From NCBI GenBank assembly GCA_002496355.1, contig DAJP01000116.1, positions 1-5,234 of the forward strand: 5,234 bases of DNA. The letters are read 5' to 3'. The translations under genes were made by a program, and so were the position numbers. Positions within the stretch are counted from its first letter, which is position 1. Every line of letters starts with the position of its first letter. This DNA is from Euryarchaeota archaeon UBA346. GTDB taxonomy: Archaea; Thermoplasmatota; E2; DHVEG-1. Positions 1 to 5,234 of the stretch are shown here, one piece after another. The notes below the pieces were generated by a model that saw only the letters and a program-made list of their open reading frames with translations, did no database searches and was not told the origin of the DNA.

Positions 1-594
1 AATCCGATGCAATCCGCCGACTATAATAAAAACTATTACTCTGGAAACGGTGGAACCCTGAGCACCTCTGGATTTACCAGTGGGTACAATGCGATACGAA
101 TGAACAATCTCAGCTGGATCAATAAAACTGGGATCACGAAACTATGCCTCAGGAGCAGCAGAGACATCAGCGGAACCGAACCAACAGGGAATGAATACGT
201 CAACGTGCATTCCAGTGAATTCCTTGGGATGTGCCCGCCGAAACTTGTGATCAACTACCGGAACCAGTCGAAGATCAAGAACACAGGTTCAACAAACATC
301 AAGGGCTATCTCCTGATACAGGTACAATTCTACAACAGTTCACAAGCAAAATGGGTGCTTGATAATGATACCATAAACGAAAGCACACCAAGGATCATCA
401 GTGCAAGTGGATCCGGCTCAGGTAGCCAGCTTGGTCTGGATACCATCTTCAATGGACATGTTCGTGCATCGGATCTGACCCATGGCACAGGCACTTATCG
501 TGTTTTCACTGCGTTCAGGGATCCAGACGGAAACATCCTTAAGACCAATACCGGGGTTGAGTTGAAGGCTTGGTGGCAGTTCAGTAAAACCTAA
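1..594 (+). CDS. C-terminal part of a secreted surface protein (DNRLRE-like beta-sandwich plus C-terminal module)
   Basis: The reading frame is open from the first base (codons AAT CCG precede the first ATG at 7), so the gene starts upstream and only its last 197 codons are here; the ATG at 7 is internal. Residues 1-86 (window numbering) look like the end of a DNRLRE/disaggregatase-repeat type beta-sandwich: a Trp in SWINKTG, then LRSSRDISGTEPTGNEYV, then CPPKLVINY as the last strand. Residues 88-195 form a second beta-rich module starting SKIKNTGSTNIKGYLLIQVQ and containing LGLDTIFNGHVRASDLTHGTGTYRVF and FRDPDGN; I associate this style with archaeal exported proteins but cannot name a family. 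A Ser-Gly run (residues 134-142) interrupts the second module. Both modules suggest a structural or adhesive role outside the cell; no catalytic motif is visible. The stop TAA is followed within 60 bases by the terminator at 624-662. Confidence 0.88.
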   Translation, partial: NPMQSADYNKNYYSGNGGTLSTSGFTSGYNAIRMNNLSWINKTGITKLCLRSSRDISGTEPTGNEYVNVHSSEFLGMCPPKLVINYRNQSKIKNTGSTNIKGYLLIQVQFYNSSQAKWVLDNDTINESTPRIISASGSGSGSQLGLDTIFNGHVRASDLTHGTGTYRVFTAFRDPDGNILKTNTGVELKAWWQFSKT

Positions 595-596
595 CG

Positions 597-662
597 AAAA
601 AACTAATCCATTATAAAATGGAGGTCAGGTGGCTCACACCTGACATTCTACACTTTTTTTTT
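597..662. terminator. Probable bidirectional terminator between convergent genes
   Basis: A perfect 8-bp inverted repeat, GTCAGGTG at 624-631 and CACCTGAC at 637-644, encloses a 5-base loop (GCTCA). On the plus side it is followed by nine T at 654-662, the usual archaeal stop signal, for the gene ending at 594. On the minus strand it is followed by six T (A6 at 597-602 on the plus strand), for leftward transcripts from 786 or 2605. Its position between convergent frames agrees with this. The 9-base gap between hairpin and T9 means it is not a classic bacterial intrinsic terminator. A weaker inverted repeat, CCATT/AATGG at 608-621, lies just to its left. Termination is inferred. Confidence 0.6.
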
Positions 663-786
663 AATAAAAGTGCAGACATGAATAAAAGTGCAAAGCCGTT
701 TGATACCCAACCACATTACTCAACGAACCAAGAACAAGAAGAACCACAGCCAGGATACTGACTGCAATCAGAGGTTTCTTATCCAC
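661..786 (-). pseudogene. Decapitated gene: signal-peptide remnant of a secreted protein, 41 codons
   Basis: Read leftward from a GTG at 786-784, the frame gives VDKKPLIAVSILAVVLLVLG then SLSNVVGYQT, then ALHFYSCLHFY and a TAA at 663-661. Two basic residues, a hydrophobic core of about 16 residues and a polar SLSNVVGYQT exit region make a textbook secretory signal peptide. The combination PLI-VSI-AVVLLV-GSLSNVVGYQ is one I recall as a recurrent N-terminus of large exported proteins in Thermoplasmata-type genomes (memory, not a search). The normal mature protein is missing: the last 11 residues (ALHFYSCLHFY) come mainly from two copies of a 12-bp repeat, and neither other minus-strand frame resumes anything recognisable before the terminator. 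A GGGGG tract lies 9 bases upstream of the GTG. I read this as the surviving 5' end of a deleted gene. It could instead be a real small membrane peptide. Confidence 0.6.
663..692. repeat. 12-bp direct repeat, two copies at 18-bp spacing
   Basis: AATAAAAGTGCA occurs at 663-674 and again at 681-692, separated by GACATG. The first copy also pairs with the T tract: CACTTTT at 651-657 and AAAAGTG at 666-672 form a 7-bp inverted repeat with an 8-base loop. The repeat sits exactly where the signal-peptide remnant loses its sense, so it may mark the deletion junction or a slippage duplication. It encodes the duplicated LHFY in the remnant's tail. Confidence 0.7.
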
Positions 787-790
787 TCTT

Positions 791-840
791 ACTTTCCCCC
801 TTCACATTTTATAACAATGTTCTTCTATAATTATTTATTT
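791..840 (-). promoter_or_regulatory. Promoter and leader of the signal-peptide remnant
   Basis: Reading leftward there is an AT-only TATA-like stretch (826-840, AAATAAATAATTATA), then TTGTTATA (817-810), then GGGGGAAAGT (800-791), then the GTG start at 786. The same blocks in the same order precede the propeller gene, where they sit upstream of a clear TATAAA. This shared arrangement is the main support; exact TATA box and transcript start are uncertain. The element lies only 11 bases beyond the propeller gene's stop (851-853), so read-through from that gene is also possible. Confidence 0.4.
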
Positions 841-850
841 TCCGCTCCGA

Positions 851-2605
851 CTAAAATCCAAGCAGATATCGGAAAATCGGGAATACGTTTGGGAATCGTT
901 CTAATATTTTCATCCAGAATTGTAGAAATGGTATATCGAACGAGAACGGCATCCTGACTTTTAGTTCACCCCACGGTCCCCAATTGTTGTCGGTATCCTT
1001 TGCTCTTGCTTTGATGGTGTAGGTTCCCTTATTCACCCAGGAATGATTCAGCGTGAGCGTTTCACCTGAGTTGTACGGTCCGATCCAATCAGTGGTCGTC
1101 CCATCCCCCCAGTCGACAAGATAGTAGATTTGGTTTCCTAGTGGTGATGTTGAGGTAAAAGTATAGGAATATATTGTCTGTAATTTTCCATGTGTCTGAC
1201 CAGTGATTACTGGAGCAATTGGTGCATTTGAATCTAATGAGCCAAACGCATGTAATATCCCATAATCACCAGCTTCGTCACTGGTCACCGCGTATATTGT
1301 TCCATCTGAAGCGATTGCGGGTGAGGTTTCATACTTTCCGAAGTAATCAGTGAAATGTTCTGTTCCCTCTTTTGAATTAAGTGCGATAAATGCGCCTTCG
1401 CCTCCATCCATCCAGGTCGTCCCGAAATACAGGATGCCGTCATTCGAGAGTGCCGCAGAAGAACCAAACCAAATCCGACCAGGAGCATCATATGTCCATT
1501 TTATGGTCCCATTTGGGTAAATCGCATGGAATTTCATAGTGAATGTTCCAAGATATATTATTCCCTGTTTGTCTAACGTAGGACTGCACCAGGTGCCGCC
1601 TCCTATTGAACAACGCCATATCTCTGCTCCATTTTCCGTATTCAATGCATATAAATACATATCATCTGAACCGATGTACACTTTTCCGTCGGACCCTATT
1701 GTTGGAGAGGCGTGAACCCAATTTCCTGTTTGAAATCGCCATTTTACCGTCCCATTTGAGTAAAACGCGTACACATAATCATCATGAGAACCAATATAAA
1801 TTGTCCCGTCATCGCCGATAGCAGGAGACGATGTTATCACATCACCAGTATGGTATATCCATTTCCTGGTTCCATTTGGGTATACTGCGTGCACATTTCC
1901 GTTCCAATCACCGAAATAGATATTCCCAAATGGGTCGATGGCGGGGGATGAAGTTATATGATTACCAGTACTATATTTCCACTTGATGGAACCATTGGAT
2001 AGATACAATGCATAGAGATAATTTGGAGAATCCCATTCGGTACCAAAATAGAGAACCCCCCGTTGCTCATCAATAGCAGGGCATCCTTCTATAGGCTTTT
2101 CATATTCAAATTCCCATTTTAAAGTACCATTCGGGTAAATGGCATAGAAGTGTTTTCTCCCGATATAGATAGTACCACTAGAGTCAAGAACGGGAGCACA
2201 ATGACTCGTAAAGCCATTAAGGGAAAATCGCCATATCTCCGTCATCGGATTCTCACCAGTGTTATAGGGACTACGACCAGTATGTTTCGTATCATGACAA
2301 TAGATTGGCCATGGTGAATCCATTGAACTATCATGAGCGATCGCTGATTTTAATCCTGTATTTTGTGTGGGTTTTTGGACAGAATGTGTTACATATTGTT
2401 CTCTGTGAAGGGATGTTTCTTGATATCCTTCTGGAAGGCGATGTTTTTTATACAAATCCATCGTAAGATTATCATCGTTTTTTAACGATGAATCGTCTTT
2501 TGAGAGTAATAAATGATTATCAGATGATATCGTAGGTAAAAGTGGAATGAATAAAAGACCTATGGAGAGAATACTCAAAACCTTGGTTATGGTTTTTCTT
2601 TTCAT
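851..2605 (-). CDS. Secreted PQQ-like beta-propeller protein with PKD-like domain and conserved C-terminal tail
   Basis: 584 residues. Residues 1-28 are a signal peptide (MKRKTITKV, then a hydrophobic core SILSIGLLFIPLLPTI). Residues 29-95 are polar and low in structure. Residues 98-112 (PWPIYCHDTKHTGRS) are the usual lead-in to this propeller type. Eight blade strands of the form G-x-[IVL]-Y-[IFL]-G follow at about 144, 183, 227, 267, 307, 348, 390 and 435 (the last reads GTIYAV), and five blades carry a variant of YPNGTxKW. This is the PQQ-like or pyrrolo-quinoline quinone repeat fold, but no dehydrogenase active site is visible, so binding or scaffolding is likelier than redox catalysis. 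Residues 462-550 form a PKD/Ig-like domain with VDWGDGTTTDW and GTYTIKARAKD. The last 30 residues end in ILERFPNVFPIFRYLLGF, possibly a surface sorting tail. The ATG at 2605 directly precedes the signal peptide. The gene acts outside the cell; partner unknown. Confidence 0.93.
   Translation of the reverse strand: MKRKTITKVLSILSIGLLFIPLLPTISSDNHLLLSKDDSSLKNDDNLTMDLYKKHRLPEGYQETSLHREQYVTHSVQKPTQNTGLKSAIAHDSSMDSPWPIYCHDTKHTGRSPYNTGENPMTEIWRFSLNGFTSHCAPVLDSSGTIYIGRKHFYAIYPNGTLKWEFEYEKPIEGCPAIDEQRGVLYFGTEWDSPNYLYALYLSNGSIKWKYSTGNHITSSPAIDPFGNIYFGDWNGNVHAVYPNGTRKWIYHTGDVITSSPAIGDDGTIYIGSHDDYVYAFYSNGTVKWRFQTGNWVHASPTIGSDGKVYIGSDDMYLYALNTENGAEIWRCSIGGGTWCSPTLDKQGIIYLGTFTMKFHAIYPNGTIKWTYDAPGRIWFGSSAALSNDGILYFGTTWMDGGEGAFIALNSKEGTEHFTDYFGKYETSPAIASDGTIYAVTSDEAGDYGILHAFGSLDSNAPIAPVITGQTHGKLQTIYSYTFTSTSPLGNQIYYLVDWGDGTTTDWIGPYNSGETLTLNHSWVNKGTYTIKARAKDTDNNWGPWGELKVRMPFSFDIPFLQFWMKILERFPNVFPIFRYLLGF
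1241..2197 (-). repeat. Coding repeats for the eight propeller blades
   Basis: Residues 137-455 of the propeller protein consist of units of roughly 39-45 residues. Each has a SPAI/SPTI-like strand (for example SSPAIGDDGTIYIG at 259-272) and most have a [YF]xNGTxKW turn-strand segment at about 157, 201, 241, 281 and 362. At the DNA level the similarity survives in short blocks, for example plus-strand CCATTTGGGTA near 1509 and again near 1874, so the units have diverged well past recent duplication. The Asn of NGT is a potential N-glycosylation site repeated once per blade. Confidence 0.8.
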
Positions 2606-2650
2606 TGAACTTTCCCCAAATATAACAAAGTTAGAAATACTTTATAAATG
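2606..2650 (-). promoter_or_regulatory. Promoter and leader of the propeller gene
   Basis: Leftward from 2650 the strand reads CATTTATAAAG, a good archaeal TATA box (2648-2640), about 35 bases before the ATG. It is followed by TTGTTATA (2628-2621) and GGGGAAAGT (2617-2609), ending 3 bases before the start codon. A transcript starting about 25 bases after the TATA box would begin close to GGGGAAAGT and have a very short leader. GGGG is a poor match to the AGGTGA-type ribosome binding site of the neighbouring peptidase gene. The element may therefore be an initiator or operator rather than a strict ribosome binding site. Confidence 0.55.
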
Positions 2651-2715
2651 TTTTGTCTGAAACAAAAAAACAATGAATAAGAAATTTTTTATCAATAGCG
2701 AGAGGGAGAAAGAGA

Positions 2716-2790
2716 ATTTTTTAATAAATCGAAAGAAATAAGAAATAGAAATCGATTCATTGACTCATTAAAAAATGAGGGAAGGTGAAA
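2716..2790 (+). promoter_or_regulatory. Promoter, leader hairpin and ribosome binding site of the peptidase gene
   Basis: A purine-rich AAAGAGAA followed by TTTTTTAATAAA (about 2717-2728) resembles an archaeal BRE plus TATA element, placing a transcript start near 2750. Just before the gene, CTCATT (2764-2769) and AATGAG (2774-2779) form a perfect 6-bp hairpin with an AAAA loop. Its right arm runs straight into GGGAAGGTGA (2779-2788). The AGGTGA part is a good match to the archaeal 16S 3' end and ends 8 bases before the ATG at 2797, which decides that start. The hairpin could expose or shade the ribosome binding site. An AATTTTTTA motif occurs both near 2683 and near 2715, so the TATA assignment is not unique. 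Confidence 0.5.
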
Positions 2791-2796
2791 AAAGAT

Positions 2797-5234
2797 ATGT
2801 TATATAGAAAATTTGTAACCTGTTTGATCTGTACGCTATTTATTACGAGCGCGCTATTCGTGGTTAACACCGTGAACAACAACCTCACCGCGTCTGGTGA
2901 TCCTAATCCTGAAAATAATGGGATGGGACTTAATTATACATATATGTGGAGCATAACCGAAAATTTGTCAAATATCGTCCACGTTTATCCTCCAGATATG
3001 ATTCCTAAAGGGAGAGCATTTGGATCATGGGGCTGCGAAGTACAAACACGAGAGATTTTATACGATGCGATGGTCAGTATGAATCTTGAAAACGTTAAAA
3101 AAGATAAACTTAAACCACTTGCAGATCCATTTGATAAAAGATATTATGCTCAACTGATGGATGTTAATGGATATAGATTAACGATAGAAGACTCGGAGTA
3201 TACGAATTTTCCTCGAAATGTTCCTTTAACCGAGTTCTTCCCAATTGTAGCCGGGTATAAAGATCATCCACTTGGAGAGTTTACTCATAACTATACCATG
3301 CTAGAATCAGATGATGTACGTGTTATTTCTGATTCTTATTTTGAAAATGAAGGATGGCCTTTTGGAGGATCATTGACGGGAGCATATAAAAACGTACCAT
3401 GTTCTTCTCTGAACAGCTTCACCTATGTCATTGGTAACGTTACTCTTATCGATGACAGTAATGAACTCCCTGTGGACCAAACAGGTTATGTTTTTTTACT
3501 AAATGAGGCAGTTGGTTGTGAAAACATCCTAGATAATATCTCAAATACTGCTTCTGTGATATTACTTCATTCAGATAGCACCAAATACGCTGTCCCAAAT
3601 GTCACAAAATATGCATACTCCCTTGAAAGAGTTAATGGAAGCGATCAAAATATAACAAATATCACCGAACGTTTAGAAAATGGCGAAATTATTTTTGCAG
3701 ATAATTTTTTTAATAACTCTCAAGTAACATTTACCTATGATCTTGCCTCAGCTATTTGGCCACAATTTAATTTTATGTACATCGTAAAACTTAATCCGAC
3801 AAATGAGACACTAATATGGAAAAATAAATATTATAATATAGCCGATTGGTTATCAATATATTCATGTGCTATATGGATTCTAAATGCCAGATTTATTCTT
3901 TATGATCCTTATGTTGAATGTAAGGGATTTATCCTTTATTCTAATAAACTTGATGAATCACATTATATGATGTTAAGTTGTACACCCTGGAGTGATGATC
4001 GTATATCTGAAATACCTGGCCCATATCTCCCAATTTTTTCAGTTAACAAGACCGTAGGAGAATTCTTAGTAAATCAAGGTGTGAATTCCGATAATACTAT
4101 CTCTGGTTATATCGATCAGGTGTATTATGAGGGAACGACCCCAAGTAACGGAATAGATGCATATGACATCGTTGGTCATATTAATATCCCGAAGAGCACT
4201 GAAGATAAAATTGTTGTCATTTCAAATAGACAGGATTCTTGGTGGGGTGAATGCCCGGGTGACTCTGGCGCTGGGGCAGGTATTGTTCTTGGTATCGCGA
4301 AATATTTCAAAGAACATGATATCACACCGAAATATAATCTGACATTCCTTCAGACCACCGGAGAAGAGCTACAAATGCGTGGAGCATATTTCTATAGTGA
4401 TAATCATAGCGAAGATAATATCTTTCTATTTATCGGTACAGATCAATTAGGTATGGAACAGCCAGGATCATACTTAAATTTAAATTATAAGAGTAATAAC
4501 ACTCGAAGGATTGTATATGCAATTACTAATGAAACTCATTATGTTCAACGAACGAAGTATCAAATTAATAATACTCCTGCTTTCGCCGATAATGCCCCAG
4601 ATAATGCCCCTGGATCAAACTGGGGTGATTCAACTGATGATCATGTATGGAAACGAAGGGATATGTATGATAATTCTAATCCCTGTGACACAATCGTAGT
4701 TAATAAAGAAAATTGGACATCTCATCATCAAACCGGTTTAAATTTCAATGAAGGAGATTCACTAAAAAACACAAACCGCAGTGATCTGAATATTACTTTT
4801 GAATTATTTTGGAATATCACAAAATACTTTTGCGTAAACCCAGACTGCGAGTTTGAGAATCTCGTTTTCACTGAATTTGATTCACCAGCTGATGGAGATA
4901 CACTTCTTGATTCCATACGAGCAAATTTTTCCATCAATTCTGTCCTACCAAACGACAAGGTGATGGTGAACGCAACACTTTGTGATCAAAATAATAATGG
5001 TGCTGTTGTCTCATGGAAAGTTACTAACTATACGATAACAACACTCGGTTTATCCAATCCTTATAACATTACTATTTCTATCCCTGATGCATATGCACAA
5101 GGTGAGTATACACTTCAACTTCACCTCTACAATTCAACTGGACGAATCAATAACATCGTCGATCCAGATGATGATGAACCAAATGAAATCCAGGAATCTG
5201 ATCCATTTCATTTGTATCATCCGTTTGGAAACCC
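2797..5234 (+). CDS. Large secreted M28-family-like zinc metallopeptidase, 3' end outside window
   Basis: One uninterrupted frame of 812 codons from the ATG at 2797 to the window edge, with no stop, so the C-terminus is missing. Residues 1-26 are a signal peptide or anchor (MLYRKF, then CLICTLFITSALFVV). Residues 72-110 (GRAFGSWGCEVQTREIL) look like the start of the peptidase fold, residues 225-320 a PA-like insert, and residues 450-675 the M28-like catalytic part. Candidate metal or catalytic residues are D480 (in NRQDSWWG), D489 (PGDSGAGAG), E523 and E524 (TTGEE), D549 (GTDQLGM) and H616 (DDHVWKR). The position of the first ligand His in the usual HxD motif is R478. Residues 690-785 form an Ig-like beta-sandwich, then an acidic PDDDEPNE stretch. 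About 27 N-X-S/T sequons indicate a glycosylated extracellular protein. Known M28 enzymes are mostly aminopeptidases acting on peptides; here the role would be digesting external protein. The gene is divergent from the propeller gene and AT-rich. Confidence 0.88.
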   Translation, partial: MLYRKFVTCLICTLFITSALFVVNTVNNNLTASGDPNPENNGMGLNYTYMWSITENLSNIVHVYPPDMIPKGRAFGSWGCEVQTREILYDAMVSMNLENVKKDKLKPLADPFDKRYYAQLMDVNGYRLTIEDSEYTNFPRNVPLTEFFPIVAGYKDHPLGEFTHNYTMLESDDVRVISDSYFENEGWPFGGSLTGAYKNVPCSSLNSFTYVIGNVTLIDDSNELPVDQTGYVFLLNEAVGCENILDNISNTASVILLHSDSTKYAVPNVTKYAYSLERVNGSDQNITNITERLENGEIIFADNFFNNSQVTFTYDLASAIWPQFNFMYIVKLNPTNETLIWKNKYYNIADWLSIYSCAIWILNARFILYDPYVECKGFILYSNKLDESHYMMLSCTPWSDDRISEIPGPYLPIFSVNKTVGEFLVNQGVNSDNTISGYIDQVYYEGTTPSNGIDAYDIVGHINIPKSTEDKIVVISNRQDSWWGECPGDSGAGAGIVLGIAKYFKEHDITPKYNLTFLQTTGEELQMRGAYFYSDNHSEDNIFLFIGTDQLGMEQPGSYLNLNYKSNNTRRIVYAITNETHYVQRTKYQINNTPAFADNAPDNAPGSNWGDSTDDHVWKRRDMYDNSNPCDTIVVNKENWTSHHQTGLNFNEGDSLKNTNRSDLNITFELFWNITKYFCVNPDCEFENLVFTEFDSPADGDTLLDSIRANFSINSVLPNDKVMVNATLCDQNNNGAVVSWKVTNYTITTLGLSNPYNITISIPDAYAQGEYTLQLHLYNSTGRINNIVDPDDDEPNEIQESDPFHLYHPFGN

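Noticed and set aside
36..254. Minus-strand frame inside the left surface-protein gene
   Set aside because: It is the complement of a convincing beta-sandwich coding region; no domain or promoter supports it.
608..621. CCATT-ATAA-AATGG palindrome after the left gene as a separate regulatory site
   Set aside because: It has only a 5-bp stem, sits beside the stronger terminator hairpin, and has no gene start that it could control.
663..692. Start of a CRISPR-like or tandem repeat array
   Set aside because: There are only two 12-bp copies with a 6-bp gap, one copy overlapping a stem with the T tract; no further copies follow.
688..957. Plus-strand frame of 89 codons across the intergenic region
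   Set aside because: It lies antisense to the signal-peptide remnant and the end of the propeller gene, has no recognisable motif, no ribosome binding site, and composition like random translation.
1285..1491. Alternative-frame and antisense frames within the propeller gene (also 1606-1821)
   Set aside because: They overlap well-supported propeller blades and their translations lack any family signal.
851..2605. Propeller protein as a PQQ-dependent alcohol or glucose dehydrogenase
   Set aside because: The fold repeats are present, but the dehydrogenase cofactor-binding and catalytic residues are not recognisable, and a C-terminal PKD-like domain plus tail is typical of surface scaffolds.
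2651..2667. Inverted repeat TTTTGT / ACAAAA in the divergent intergenic region as an operator
   Set aside because: The stem is only 6 bp and made of homopolymer-rich sequence that arises easily by chance next to an A7 tract.
4157..4342. Short plus and minus frames within the peptidase gene (also 4511-4699 and 4728-4958)
   Set aside because: They lie fully inside an 812-codon frame with clear catalytic motifs; they are by-products of AT-rich coding.

Overview
The window looks archaeal and most probably comes from an uncultured Thermoplasmata-type euryarchaeote, such as the sediment MBG-D or DHVEG lineages. This is inferred from protein style, because no marker gene is present. Supporting signs are TATA-type promoters with purine-rich leaders, an AGGTGA ribosome binding site, many N-X-S/T sequons in secreted proteins, archaeal-style PQQ-like propeller plus PKD-like architecture, and a C-terminal FP-x-x-FP-x-x-R-x-LLG tail that I recall from such genomes but could not search for. 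Nothing housekeeping is visible; all recognisable coding sequence is for exported proteins.

Layout. Positions 1-594 (+) hold the 3' end of a secreted surface protein, with a DNRLRE-like beta-sandwich followed by a C-terminal beta-rich module. It converges with minus-strand genes on a hairpin at 624-644. The hairpin has a T9 tract on its plus side and, read on the minus strand, a T6 tract on the other side, so it is probably a bidirectional terminator. Positions 661-786 (-) hold a short GTG-started frame of 41 codons. It is an intact-looking signal peptide of a secreted protein followed at once by a nonsense tail made from a 12-bp direct repeat; I read it as the decapitated start of a lost gene. 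Positions 851-2605 (-) encode a 584-residue secreted protein with eight propeller repeats, a PKD-like domain and a conserved-looking C-terminal tail. Its leader shares two sequence blocks with the leader of the remnant.

Positions 2606-2796 form a divergent promoter region. Positions 2797-5234 (+) are one open frame of at least 812 codons that runs off the right edge. It encodes a large secreted M28-family-like metallopeptidase with an Arg in place of the usual first metal-binding His.

Together the genes form a cell-surface or exoprotein island: a peptidase plausibly used on extracellular protein, a propeller protein for binding or scaffolding, and a surface protein with adhesion-type modules. 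There is no evidence that they form one operon. The peptidase is divergent from the propeller gene and visibly more AT-rich than the left-hand gene. I see no RNA gene, CRISPR array, insertion sequence or attachment site.
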